DNA of 64,000 bases. Source: Sphingomonas endolithica. GTDB lineage: Bacteria > Pseudomonadota > Alphaproteobacteria > Sphingomonadales > Sphingomonadaceae. The notes under the pieces are model-generated. The model saw only the letters and a list, made by a program, of their open reading frames with translations. It was not told the DNA's origin and made no database searches. Made by a program: the position numbers and the translations under genes. Shown piece after piece: positions 10,064 through 21,460 of this stretch (its first letter is position 1; every line of letters begins with the position of its first letter). The DNA lies in contig NZ_CP103057.1 in assembly GCF_025231525.1 (NCBI RefSeq), forward strand, positions 496,001-560,000, written 5' to 3'.

Positions 10064-12156
10064 GATGTAAGCCTGAGATCGGCGATACGCTGAGCGATCT
10101 GTGCCAACGCAGAGTTGAGGCTCGCGGCATTCAGCGCCTCATAGGCTTGCGTATCGCTACTCGCACAGGTTCTGAGTTCGGTGGTCATCGTCTGTCCAAA
10201 GGCGACCACCCAGACATTCACGCCGTTATCCTGCGCTGCTTGGCAGGCGGCAAGAAAGCGGGCATTGTGCGCGGTCTTGAGTGTCGTATCATTCAGGGTC
10301 GCTGTTGGCCCCATAACCCGCCGATCGACCTTCTCGATGCCATAAGGGCTATACGATTGCGCGGTAGGCTTCATATCGCCGTCGGTCATGAAGATGATGT
10401 TGCGACTTATTGGCTTTCCGTTGGGCGCGCCGCTATGCAGCGCTGAGAAGACCGAGGTGGTCGACATGATACGCGCAGCCCAGATCATACCGATATCGTG
10501 ATAGGTACGCCCATGCGCCACGAAATCCGGTGCATCGACGTAAGCGCCGACCTGCGCGGCAGATAGTTCCTCAGGCAGTGCCGCTGCCTTCGGGCAAGAA
10601 TATGAGGTCTCGCTTAATCCCGTTGTGTCTTGCGAAGCGCGGTAAAAATCTCCCGAATCGGAAGATGAAGTGGTTTGGGCCGTAAAGGCCGTTCGGCTGT
10701 ACTCAATGTCGCGCCAGGCTGGACGCCAGCGCGTCGACGCGGAATTGGCAGCGCCGTTGATATCCGCGCTTCCGGTAATCCGTTCCTCGATGCACCCGTC
10801 CCAAGCGGAACTGATGGCGGTCATTCCGGTGGTCGATCCGGCCGCTGTCATGTCCGCTAACTCAAGAGGGGAATAAGGCGGAGGTGTCCCAGACCCAGTC
10901 GATGGGACGGTCGAGGTTGATGTCAGCGCTGGCACGATCATCTGCGAGCCAGCGACGTAATTCGCGACCGGCATGGATCGTGCGGACGTGTATGTCCAAT
11001 TGGTGAACGCCCAGCGGGTAGTATAAGTCGTTGTGACAGTCCGCCGGTCACGCTTGCACGTCGCAGTTCCGCTCTCGTTGTTCTTTTTGCCGGAATTGTA
11101 CTTGTATTCGTAGGTCGTGACATTCGCAGGAGTGTTGCCGCCTGTTATCACCGAAGTCGGCGGTCCGGCGGTTGGATTGTAGCCTGAAAAAGCCTGGTTG
11201 GTCGTGTAACTCGTGCAATTGGCGGCGTTGAGCGCCGTACCGTTATTGTAGGTCTCGACAGTGTCGTAATTGCCGTACGATGTCACGCTGGGAGAGTGCT
11301 TTGACGTGGAGAAGTTGGCAAGACGGCTCGCATAAGTAATCAAACCGTTATCGAGCGTACCTGAGGGCAGGACATCTCCGACATTGACGCCACTCGAATA
11401 CGGGAGGAACCCGATTCGGAGTCGGGAGCCCGGTGCCTTGGCATTGTTGACGGCAGCATAGAAGCTCTTCACTGCAGCCCGCAGTACATCGATACGAGAG
11501 TTGTCTTTCTCCCTCGTCAGCCAAATTCCGTTGCTTTGGGTAGTGTTGCTCCCCACGTAGCTGTCGCACGTGGAGACGCTGTCCCCCGGCAGACACGCCA
11601 TGGACCCTGTCGTATCGAGCACGAACAGGATGTCCTGGTTCGAAACGTTGAGTTCGGCTTCGCACGTCACGTTGAGCGAGATGCTGTCCGTCCCGAACAG
11701 CTTCATAATCGTCATCGGCACGGTGGCGGCGGCAACGCCGTGCACCGTGCCAGTGGGGATGTCAGTACCAGTCACTGCGTTATGCGCGATTACATCCGAG
11801 ACCACGATCGGCTGGACAGTCGAACCGTGCGGCCCGGTGCCGGGTGTGCCGTCGGCATTGGCGGGGTAGGGCCCGGCGTTCAGGTTGATGTTGAAGAAGG
11901 ATGTCGCCTGAGTACGCGCCGCCGTGTCCAGCGTCGTGCCGGTCATCGATTTGCGCGCGGCAAGCACGCCGGCGTCGCACGCCTGCTGCAGGCGCGCCTT
12001 GACGAGATACGCTCGGCCCATATCGAGCCCGCTGCCAATCATGCCGAGCAGCGGAAAGACGGCCATTGCCGCGAGCGCCAGCGTATTGCCGCGCCGGTCA
12101 CGCGCCAGCCGGCCGAGAAAGGTGGTTGGCGAGCGCCGGCTGTTGGTATCCCGCAT
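10060..12156 (-). CDS. TadG-like protein with von Willebrand factor A domain
   Basis: The 698-residue protein has a basic leader (LARDRRGNTLALAAMAVFPLLG) with one hydrophobic helix like TadE/TadG proteins, then a vWA domain starting at about residue 175 (DILFVLDTTGSMACL), which contains the DxTxS metal-ion site. A long serine/threonine-rich insertion (about 245-470) splits the vWA fold before the closing strands near residues 560-690 (NIIFMTDGDMK, NVWVVAFGQ). Such proteins are surface components of Tad/Flp pilus systems and help adhesion. I use the ATG at 12156 (MRDTNSRRSP). First gene of the three-gene group. The insertion has many cysteine and tyrosine residues and a base composition visibly less GC-rich than the neighbours. 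Confidence 0.82.
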   Translation of the reverse strand: MRDTNSRRSPTTFLGRLARDRRGNTLALAAMAVFPLLGMIGSGLDMGRAYLVKARLQQACDAGVLAARKSMTGTTLDTAARTQATSFFNINLNAGPYPANADGTPGTGPHGSTVQPIVVSDVIAHNAVTGTDIPTGTVHGVAAATVPMTIMKLFGTDSISLNVTCEAELNVSNQDILFVLDTTGSMACLPGDSVSTCDSYVGSNTTQSNGIWLTREKDNSRIDVLRAAVKSFYAAVNNAKAPGSRLRIGFLPYSSGVNVGDVLPSGTLDNGLITYASRLANFSTSKHSPSVTSYGNYDTVETYNNGTALNAANCTSYTTNQAFSGYNPTAGPPTSVITGGNTPANVTTYEYKYNSGKKNNESGTATCKRDRRTVTTTYTTRWAFTNWTYTSARSMPVANYVAGSQMIVPALTSTSTVPSTGSGTPPPYSPLELADMTAAGSTTGMTAISSAWDGCIEERITGSADINGAANSASTRWRPAWRDIEYSRTAFTAQTTSSSDSGDFYRASQDTTGLSETSYSCPKAAALPEELSAAQVGAYVDAPDFVAHGRTYHDIGMIWAARIMSTTSVFSALHSGAPNGKPISRNIIFMTDGDMKPTAQSYSPYGIEKVDRRVMGPTATLNDTTLKTAHNARFLAACQAAQDNGVNVWVVAFGQTMTTELRTCASSDTQAYEALNAASLNSALAQIAQRIADLRLTS

Positions 12157-12242
12157 ACACAATCCCAGGTACGATAGAGTAACCGGCCGCCATCTAAGTG
12201 CAGCCGGATAACCTGCTATCAAACAAGAGGATTAAGATCGCC

Positions 12243-12935
12243 TTGACGACGCTTGGAAACACAGCCGACGAGCGCGCAACAGATCCCGAACGGCTGCTGG
12301 CGCTCTCCTACGCTCCCGCCTCCGTCCGACCCGCCGTCGCCGCGTTGTTCGCGCTCGACGACGTGCTGGGCCGCATCCTGCGTACGACGCGTGAGCCGAT
12401 GGTGGGGCAGATGCGGCTGACGTGGTGGTACGAGGCGCTGGAGCGGCTCGATCGTGCGCCGCCGCCGGCCGAGCCGGTGTTGCAGGCGCTGGCCGCGCAC
12501 GTGTTGCCACGTGGGGTTACAGGCACGCGCCTCGCCTTGATGATCGATGCCTGGGAAGTGCTGCTCGATCCCGAACTGCCGGATGATGCGACGCTGGAGG
12601 CATATGCCGCGCGCGGGGTGATCCTGTTCGGCGCGGCGGCCACGGTGCTGGGGGCGGCGCAGGGCGATCCCGTGGCGCCTGCGGGGCGTGGCTGGGCGCT
12701 GGCCGATCTGTCGCGGCATATCGGCGAACCGGCGATCGCCGCCCGTGCCGCAGCACTCGCCGATGCCGCTTTGTCCGCGGCAACGGAGCGGAAATGGAGC
12801 CGGGATGCGCGGAGCCTGGGCGCGCTGGCACATCTCGCGCGGATGGATCTGGCGGTGGCTTTGGACGTCCCGGTGCGGCGTGGATCGCCGGCGCGGGTGG
12901 CGCGGGTACTGCTGCACCGGATGACCGGTCGCTAG
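12243..12935 (+). CDS. Squalene/phytoene-synthase-fold protein, probably not a prenyl synthase
   Basis: The sequence follows the squalene/phytoene synthase family through the helix around LALSYAPASVRPAVAALFALDDVLGRI, the RLTWWYEALERL motif (family RLxWWRE) and YAARGVILFGAAATVLG. The aspartate-rich substrate motifs are poor: the first is DDVLG and the second is DAWEVLLD instead of DGMxMD. At about 230 residues it is also shorter than the 280-300 of true synthases. This resembles the NDUFAF6-like branch, which helps assemble respiratory complex I, or an orphan sphingomonad family. The start is uncertain: I use TTG at 12243 after an AAGAGG site; a GTG at 12198 is also in frame. It is divergent from the vWA gene. 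Confidence 0.65.
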   Translation: MTTLGNTADERATDPERLLALSYAPASVRPAVAALFALDDVLGRILRTTREPMVGQMRLTWWYEALERLDRAPPPAEPVLQALAAHVLPRGVTGTRLALMIDAWEVLLDPELPDDATLEAYAARGVILFGAAATVLGAAQGDPVAPAGRGWALADLSRHIGEPAIAARAAALADAALSAATERKWSRDARSLGALAHLARMDLAVALDVPVRRGSPARVARVLLHRMTGR

Positions 12936-12996
12936 GCTTTCGCAGGGTAGAGAAAGCCGATAGGTTGCTGCCCGCGACAGGCGAGGGGGACGGCGG

Positions 12997-13482
12997 ATGT
13001 GGCGATATCTGGCGGGTGGCGTGGCGGCATTGCTGCTAGTGGCGGCGGGCGTGCTGGTGTTCAAGAGTCCGGCGCGGTCGGATACGATGTTGCCGGCAGC
13101 GCCCATGAAGATCGAGGCGGCAACCGGCGAGGCGCAGGAGGCGCTGCCCGATAGCGTGCCGGAGGCCAGCCCCAAGACGCGCGAAGAGAAACGCTTCAAT
13201 CGCTACGACAAGGATCGCAACGCGCTGATCACGCGCGAAGAATATCTGGCCTCGCGGCGCAAGGCGTTCGCCAAGCTCGACACGGACAAAGACGGGCGGC
13301 TGTCGTTCGACGAATGGGCGGTGAAGACGACGGGCAAGTTCGCCGCGGCGGATACGGACAAATCGGGGACGATGACGCCTAAGGAATTCGTGGCCACGGC
13401 ACCGAAGCGCAAGGTGCGGGCGCAGGTGAAGTGTCCGCCGGCCGGCGCCGCATCGCCGACGCGGGAGGAAGATGAGGGGTAA
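12997..13482 (+). CDS. Secreted or membrane-anchored EF-hand protein
   Basis: The 161-residue protein starts with a hydrophobic segment (residues 5-23, LAGGVAALLLVAAGVLVF) that is a signal anchor or signal peptide. Three EF-hand loops follow: DKDRNALITREE near residue 70, DTDKDGRLSFDE near 94 and DTDKSGTMTPKE near 120. The last two fit the 12-residue calcium loop well (D-x-D-x-[GS]-x-x-x-x-x-x-E); the first lacks the central glycine. It is likely to bind calcium in the periplasm. It lies 61 bases after the squalene-synthase-like gene and may be co-transcribed. Function beyond calcium binding is unknown. Confidence 0.8.
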   Translation: MWRYLAGGVAALLLVAAGVLVFKSPARSDTMLPAAPMKIEAATGEAQEALPDSVPEASPKTREEKRFNRYDKDRNALITREEYLASRRKAFAKLDTDKDGRLSFDEWAVKTTGKFAAADTDKSGTMTPKEFVATAPKRKVRAQVKCPPAGAASPTREEDEG

Positions 13483-13483
13483 T

Positions 13484-13561
13484 CGTTCCCCGACGAAGAC
13501 CCCGGCCGGGCCAAGATGAGGGACCATTGCCAGCCTGGCCCCAGCCTTCACCGGGGATCGT
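13484..13561. repeat. Imperfect palindromic repeat between convergent genes
   Basis: The left arm (TCGTTCCCCG, then CCCCGGCCGGGCCA) is an imperfect inverted copy of the right arm (TGGCCCCAGCC, then CACCGGGGATCG). It belongs to the CCCCGGC-GAAGGCCGGGG family of intergenic palindromes seen again at 16.4, 37.1 and 61.2 kb. It may work as a bidirectional terminator. Confidence 0.6.
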
Positions 13562-14875
13562 TCAAGCCGCCAGCCAGACCCCCAGCGCTTCCCTTGCGCG
13601 ATCGGTGTACATCTTCTTGCGATCCGCCTTCTTGGTTCGGCCGGGGATCGGTGGGAACAGCCCGAAATTGACGTTCATCGGCTGATACGTCTCCGCCTCC
13701 GCCGCGCCGGTAATATGATGTAGCAGCGCCCCGAGCGCCGTTGCCACTGGCGGCGGGGCCAGCATCTCGCCCTTGAGCTCGGCGGCGGCAAAGCGCCCGG
13801 CGATCAGGCCGATCGCCGCACTCTCGATATAGCCTTCGCAGCCGGTGATCTGGCCAGCGAAACGCACGTTAGGCATGGATTTAAGCCTTAGCGTCGGATC
13901 GAGCAGTTCCGGCGAGCGGATGAAGGTGTTGCGATGGAGCCCGCCCAAGCGCGCGAACTCGGCGTTTTCGAGGCCAGGAATGGTGCGGAACAGGCGCACC
14001 TGCTCGGCATGCTTGAGCTTGGTCTGGAAGCCGACGATGTTCCACAGCGTGCCGCTCGCATTATCCTGGCGTAACTGCACCACGGCATAGGGCCAGCGCC
14101 CGGTGACCGGGTGATCGAGCCCGACCGGCTTCATCGGGCCATAGCGCAGCGTATCGACACCGCGCGACGCGGCGACCTCGATCGGCATGCAGCCTTCGAA
14201 ATAGGGCGTATCCTTTTCCCATTCCCTGAACTCGGTCTTCTCGCCCTCGATCAGGCCCTGATGGAAAGCGAGATACTGCTCCTGATCCATCGCGCAGTTG
14301 ATGTAATCCTTGCCCTCGCCCTTGTTCCAGCGCGACTGGAACCAGGCGGTGTCCATGTCGATGCTGTCGAAATGAACGATCGGCGCGATGGCATCGAAGA
14401 AAGCGAGCGCATCGGCGCCGGTCGCCGCGCCAATGCTAGCGGCGAGCGGTGCGGCGGTGAGCGGACCGGTGGCGATGATCACGGGGCCGTCGGGGATCGT
14501 GTCGATGCGCTCGCGTATCACGCTGATGTTGGCGTGGCCCTCGATCGCCTTGGTCACACCTTCGGAAAAGCCGTCGCGATCGACCGCCAGCGCCGAGCCG
14601 GCAGGGACCTTGTGGATATCGCCCTCGCGCATGATGAGCGAGCCCATTGTGCGCATTTCCTGGTGGATCAGGCCGACGGCGTTGCTCGTTGCATCATCCG
14701 AGCGGAAGCTGTTCGAGCAGACCAGTTCGGCGAGCCCGTCCGTGTGATGCGCGGGCGTCTTCTCGCCGCTGCCGCGCATTTCGGACAGGCGGACCTTGAA
14801 CCCGGCCTCGGCGAGCTGCCACGCCGCTTCCGATCCGGCAAGCCCGCCGCCGATGATGTGGATGTCATGTGTCAT
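13562..14875 (-). CDS. trmFO: tRNA (uracil-54-C5)-methyltransferase, folate-dependent
   Basis: TrmFO uses methylene-tetrahydrofolate and FAD to make ribothymidine at position 54 of tRNA. The 437-residue length is usual for the family. The FAD-binding N-terminus ([20 protein letters not shown]) and the family-specific [21 protein letters not shown] are clear. Other signature segments are [11 protein letters not shown] and [12 protein letters not shown] near the C-terminus. It is transcribed alone, convergent with the EF-hand gene and divergent from the DUF488 gene, with a 97-base gap upstream. Confidence 0.95.
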   Translation of the reverse strand: MTHDIHIIGGGLAGSEAAWQLAEAGFKVRLSEMRGSGEKTPAHHTDGLAELVCSNSFRSDDATSNAVGLIHQEMRTMGSLIMREGDIHKVPAGSALAVDRDGFSEGVTKAIEGHANISVIRERIDTIPDGPVIIATGPLTAAPLAASIGAATGADALAFFDAIAPIVHFDSIDMDTAWFQSRWNKGEGKDYINCAMDQEQYLAFHQGLIEGEKTEFREWEKDTPYFEGCMPIEVAASRGVDTLRYGPMKPVGLDHPVTGRWPYAVVQLRQDNASGTLWNIVGFQTKLKHAEQVRLFRTIPGLENAEFARLGGLHRNTFIRSPELLDPTLRLKSMPNVRFAGQITGCEGYIESAAIGLIAGRFAAAELKGEMLAPPPVATALGALLHHITGAAEAETYQPMNVNFGLFPPIPGRTKKADRKKMYTDRAREALGVWLAA

Positions 14876-14972
14876 GCGCGTGCGTTAGCGCCTATCCGGG
14901 GTATCGGCCAAGCCCGCAGTGCAAGTCGCAAATGGCTTTATTGCGGGCGGCTCGGCGCACTACCATCTGTGT

Positions 14973-15407
14973 ATGATGAAAATATTCACCATCGGATACG
15001 AGGCCACGACGATGGCCGATTTCCTCGCCGCGCTCAGCAAGGCGGGCGTGAAGCGCGTCATCGATGTGCGGGCACTCCCACTGTCGCGCCGGCCGGGCTT
15101 TTCGAAGACGTCGCTGGCGGCGTCGTTGTTCGAGGCGGGGATCGGCTATGTGCATCTGAAGGCGCTGGGCACGCCCAAGCCGGGGCGCGATGCGGCCAAG
15201 AAGGGTGATGTGGCCACGCTCGAGGCGGTCTATGCCGAGCAGTTGGAATTGCCGGAGGCGCAGGTTCAGGCGGCGCAGATGCTGGAGCTGGCAGCGGAGA
15301 TGCCGTCTGCCTTGTTGTGCTTCGAGCGCGATCCGTGTCATTGCCACCGGACCTTGTTGCTGCAGGCGGTCGGGCAGGGGGCCGAGGTGGTCGATCTCTA
15401 TACTTGA
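14973..15407 (+). CDS. DUF488 family protein
   Basis: The 144-residue protein starts MMKIFTIGYEATTMADF, the hallmark DUF488 opening, and contains VIDVRALPLSRRPGF and the cysteine/histidine segment CFERDPCHCHR near residue 118. DUF488 proteins are small soluble proteins of unknown biochemical role; the CxRxxxxCHR-type motif suggests metal or nucleic-acid binding. The start is one of two adjacent ATG codons (14973 or 14976). It is divergent from trmFO. Confidence 0.85.
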   Translation: MMKIFTIGYEATTMADFLAALSKAGVKRVIDVRALPLSRRPGFSKTSLAASLFEAGIGYVHLKALGTPKPGRDAAKKGDVATLEAVYAEQLELPEAQVQAAQMLELAAEMPSALLCFERDPCHCHRTLLLQAVGQGAEVVDLYT

Positions 15408-15472
15408 TCGGCGCTTGGCATTCATTGGCCACGTAACTACCCCGTCAATCAACATTGCGGGGAAAGCAAGCG

Positions 15473-16411
15473 ATGGCGTGGACCAGGAAGGGACTGTGGC
15501 TGGCGACAAGCATGGCGATCACGCTGAGCGCCTGCAACAGCCCAAGCGGCGGGACTGAGGCCACGGAAACGCTGGCCACCGCCCGGGCCGGCCATGTTAC
15601 GGCCATCTTGGACAAGACCAAGGGTGACGGCCCGGCGCCGCAACCGCCCAAAGGCGTTCTCGACCTGATCCATTACACGTCACCGGCGGGTCAACTCGCC
15701 GCCTATGTCACACCGAAGCCTGCCGCGGGCGGGCGTCACCCGGCGATCATCTGGATTTCGGGCGGCGACAGCAATTCGATCGGCGACTTCTGGAGCAAGC
15801 AGGATCCCGCCAACGATCAGACGGCGTCAGCCTTCCGCGAGGCGGGCATCGTCACCATATATCCCTCGCTGCGCGGCGGGAACGACAATCCCGGCTATCG
15901 CGAGGGCTTTTACGGCGAGATCGACGATATCCTTGCGGCGGCGGCCTATCTCGCCAAGCTCGATTATGTCGATCCGACGCGGATCTATCTCGGCGGGCAA
16001 AGCACGGGCGGGACGACCGTGTTGCTGGCGGCAGAAGCAAGCGATCGCTTTCGCGGCGTGTTCGCGTTTGGCGCGGCGGACGACGTGCGATCGTATGGCA
16101 GCGATTACAATTATGCCGACCCCAAGGACGAGAAGGAGATGAGATTGCGCTCGCCGGTCTACTGGCTTGAGTCGGTCAAGCGGCCGACCTGGGTGATCGA
16201 AGGCACGGGGCAGGGCAATATCGAGTCGCTCGATGCGATGCGGGCCAAGACGGCCAACCCGCAATTGCACTTCCTGCGCGTTGCGGGGCGCGGGCATTTC
16301 GACGTGCTGGCTCCCGTGACGACGTTGATCGCACGCAAGATCGTCGCCGAGGCGGCGGGCAAGGGGCCGGTGGCGTTCAGCGCGGCGGAGGTGGATGCGG
16401 CGGGGCGGTGA
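15473..16411 (+). CDS. Lipoprotein alpha/beta hydrolase of the S9-peptidase/esterase type
   Basis: The N-terminus has a basic start, a hydrophobic stretch and the lipobox LSAC (cysteine near residue 21), so a lipid-anchored periplasmic protein is expected. The hydrolase domain shows the nucleophile elbow GGQSTGGTT (serine near residue 180) and a late histidine in GRGHFD near residue 275. The segment DYVDPTRIYLGGQSTGG is close to that of prolyl-oligopeptidase-type hydrolases, though the natural substrate may be an ester. The ATG at 15473 follows a GGGGAAAG site. It is monocistronic, ending at a palindromic repeat. Confidence 0.8.
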   Translation: MAWTRKGLWLATSMAITLSACNSPSGGTEATETLATARAGHVTAILDKTKGDGPAPQPPKGVLDLIHYTSPAGQLAAYVTPKPAAGGRHPAIIWISGGDSNSIGDFWSKQDPANDQTASAFREAGIVTIYPSLRGGNDNPGYREGFYGEIDDILAAAAYLAKLDYVDPTRIYLGGQSTGGTTVLLAAEASDRFRGVFAFGAADDVRSYGSDYNYADPKDEKEMRLRSPVYWLESVKRPTWVIEGTGQGNIESLDAMRAKTANPQLHFLRVAGRGHFDVLAPVTTLIARKIVAEAAGKGPVAFSAAEVDAAGR

Positions 16412-16416
16412 CCCCC

Positions 16417-16523
16417 ACTTTCCCCGGCGAAGGCCGGGCCCAGTCGCGACGGTGGAATAACGGAGCGCGGCGCTCGCCAACTGCTGTTCCACCACTGGGC
16501 CCCGGCCTTCGCCGGGGAAAGTA
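16417..16523. repeat. Long palindromic repeat between convergent genes
   Basis: The left arm at 16417-16444 (ACTTTCCCCGGCGAAGGCC...) and the right arm at 16494-16522 are inverted copies with one extra base. Inner arms GGTGGAA and TTCCACC extend the stem. It separates the lipoprotein hydrolase from the DUF952 gene. Confidence 0.8.
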
Positions 16524-16532
16524 GATCGGGAT

Positions 16533-16882
16533 TCAGCCGGCGACGGGCAGCTTGACCTTGCCGTCAGGCAGCCGCTCGAGCGGGCCGTAAGCGATTACCG
16601 TCTCCAGCAATAGCGGCCCGTAGAGGTGCGGGAAGAGCTGGCCGCCGCGTGACTCTTCCCATTTCAGCGAGCTGCCGAAACTGCCGAGATCGACTGCTGC
16701 GACATGCAGGTCATCCTGCCCGGCGAAATGCTTGTCGACCGTCTCGGTCAACTGCTCGCAGGTCGAGAGGTGGATATAGCCGTCGGCCAGATCGACCGGC
16801 GCACCGGCGAACGTGCCGTCCGCCTCCAGCGCCGCCATCTGCTCGGCGGTCAGCACCTTGTAGGCGATGGTTGCCAACTCGC

Positions 16883-16886
<4 letters not shown>
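16533..16886 (-). CDS. DUF952 family protein
   Basis: The 117-residue protein has the DUF952 pattern: YKVLTAEQMAALEADGTFAG, then DLADGYIHLSTCEQLTETV (conserved DGYIHLS) and LFPHLYGPL. The family is sometimes named glutathione S-transferase-like in databases but has no proven enzyme activity. The start overlaps the gyrA stop by four bases (ATGA), so it is translationally coupled to gyrA and probably made at a fixed ratio to it. Confidence 0.85.
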
Positions 16887-19639
<2,753 letters not shown>

Positions 19640-19733
19640 ATTTCTGGTGCTTTCGGGTTCGTTTCAGTCGTGTGACGGCTTTAGCCGAGGCGGGGGGGGA
19701 TGCCAAGGGTTGGGGCTATACGCGGTATACCAT

Positions 19734-19832
19734 CCGTCACCCCGGACTTGTTCCGGGGGCCACTGTTATGCAAACACAACGCCTGTGAATTTTGCGGCAC
19801 GGTGGACCCCGGAACAAGTCCGGGGTGACGGT
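19734..19832. repeat. Palindromic repeat of the CCCCGGACTTGTTCCGGGG class
   Basis: Left arm 19734-19763 (CCGTCACCCCGGACTTGTTC...) and right arm 19802-19831 are inverted copies with a few mismatches. It lies between gyrA (upstream side) and the SDR gene stop. The same class of palindrome appears at 39.8 and 55.6 kb. Confidence 0.8.
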
Positions 19833-19837
19833 GTGGG

Positions 19838-20536
19838 TTAAGCGGGCACTTCCGCCCCGTCCCAGGCGAACACCTTGCCGCTGTCCGGCACCTTCAGCCC
19901 GTCGATCACATCCAAAAGCTGGACCGCCGCACGCCCGGCATCGAACAGATGCCCGGCCTGTACATTGCCCTGAAACGGCTTCGACAACGCCGTATCCACC
20001 GTCCCCGGATGCAACCCGACCACGATGCTGCGCTCGTTGCGGCGGCGTTCCTCGATCGCCAGCGTGCGGATCATCATGTTGAGCGCGGCCTTGGAGGCGC
20101 GATAGCCGTACCAGCCGCCGAGCTTGTTGTCGGCGATGCTGCCGACACGGGCAGACAAGGCCGCGAACACGCCGCGCTGACCCTTGGTCATCAGCGGCAG
20201 GAAGTGCTTGGCGACCAATGCCGGCCCGATCGTGTTGATCGCATAGGTGCGGGCGAGCCAGGCGGCATCCAGCTCGCGCATCGTCTTTTCGGGGCCTTGG
20301 CCATCGGCGTGCAGCACACCGGTGGCGACGATCACCAGTGTCGGCGCGGCGCCTTTGGCAACGATCGCCGCGGCGGCGGCGATGCTGGCTTCGTCCTCCA
20401 GATCAATATGCCGGTCCCCGCTGCGCGACCGGGCAAAGCCGTATACCGTATCGAACGCGCCTTCGTCGCGCAGTGCCTCTTCCAGCGCCGCGCCGATCCC
20501 GCCCGATGCGCCGATGACGACCGCGGTGCCGCTCAT
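19838..20536 (-). CDS. Short-chain dehydrogenase/reductase (SDR)
   Basis: The 232-residue protein has the nucleotide-binding motif VIGASGGIGAALEEAL at the N-terminus, the NTIGP segment that aligns with the family NNAG strand region, and the catalytic pair in YGYRASKAALN (Tyr and Lys four apart). It resembles the classical SDRs of the CsgA/short family that often act without a known substrate. The ATG at 20536 overlaps the stop of yaaA by four bases (ATGA), so the two are coupled. Confidence 0.82.
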   Translation of the reverse strand: MSGTAVVIGASGGIGAALEEALRDEGAFDTVYGFARSRSGDRHIDLEDEASIAAAAAIVAKGAAPTLVIVATGVLHADGQGPEKTMRELDAAWLARTYAINTIGPALVAKHFLPLMTKGQRGVFAALSARVGSIADNKLGGWYGYRASKAALNMMIRTLAIEERRRNERSIVVGLHPGTVDTALSKPFQGNVQAGHLFDAGRAAVQLLDVIDGLKVPDSGKVFAWDGAEVPA

Positions 20537-21288
20537 GAGCGCGTGAACCGCCAACGGACGTCATCGCTCTCGGCCGGATCGAAGCGATATCCGTGCGTGT
20601 CGAAGCCTTTCATGCCATCGATGTCGGTGATGCGATGTTCGCACAGATAGCGTGCCATCATGCCGCGCGCGCGCTTGGCGTTGAAGCTGACGAAGCGTGG
20701 GCCCTTGGGGCCGGGTTCGCGAAAATCGACCTCGATCACCCGCACGGCGCCCGGCAGCTTGCCGTCGACCGAATGCCAATATTCCTGGCTGGCGAGGTTC
20801 AGGATCACGCCCGACCCCTCGTCCGCGACATCGGCGGCAAGCAGGTCGGCGATGCGCTTGTCCCAATAATCGTACAGCGTCTTGCGCCGCGGCGCCCAGC
20901 GGGTGCCCATCTCCAGCCGGTAGGGGCGCATCGCATCCAGCGGGCGGAGCAGGCCGTACAGGCCGGAGAGCATACGTACATGATCCTGGGCGAAGGCGAC
21001 GCCCGGTTCGTCCAGCGTCTTCGCCTCGAACCCGGTATAGACATCGCCGGCAAAGGCATAGAGTGCCGGACGTTCGGGCTGATCGACGAAGCCGTCAAAG
21101 CGATCGGCGTTCAGTTTGGCGAGTGGCTTGGAGATGCCCATCAGCTCGCTCAGCCGCTTCTGGCTGAGGTTGGCCGCCGACGCGGCAAGCTTCACCGCAT
21201 CATCGGCGAAGCGTGGCACGGTCGGCGTCACGTCCGGCAGCGGGCTTTCATAGTCGAGTGTCTTGGCGGGGGAGAGGATGGCGATCAT
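20533..21288 (-). CDS. yaaA: Peroxide stress protein YaaA (DUF328/UPF0246)
   Basis: YaaA lowers free iron and limits oxidative DNA damage in E. coli. The start MIAILSPAKTLDYESPLP is the family signature, followed by MGISKPLAKLNADRF, PALYAFAGDVYTGF and the C-terminal VSFNAKRARGMMARY. At 251 residues the length is normal. The ATG at 21288 is chosen over an upstream in-frame codon because the family begins with this sequence. It is first in a two-gene unit with the SDR gene and divergent from the secreted TPR gene. Confidence 0.93.
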   Translation of the reverse strand: MIAILSPAKTLDYESPLPDVTPTVPRFADDAVKLAASAANLSQKRLSELMGISKPLAKLNADRFDGFVDQPERPALYAFAGDVYTGFEAKTLDEPGVAFAQDHVRMLSGLYGLLRPLDAMRPYRLEMGTRWAPRRKTLYDYWDKRIADLLAADVADEGSGVILNLASQEYWHSVDGKLPGAVRVIEVDFREPGPKGPRFVSFNAKRARGMMARYLCEHRITDIDGMKGFDTHGYRFDPAESDDVRWRFTRS

Positions 21289-21460
21289 GCTGCCGCGGTT
21301 AGCGAGCCGCGGCCCGCCGGTCAAAAAAACGCGTTCAATCGTCGTTCAGTCGCCCCGCCGCAGGAGCGCGATCGACCGTCGCGTGTTGACCCGGCTCTGC
21401 TGCAGGTTACAGCGGCATCGGAACCAAGGTGCGATGCACCGCCAGATGGAGAGTTCGCAC

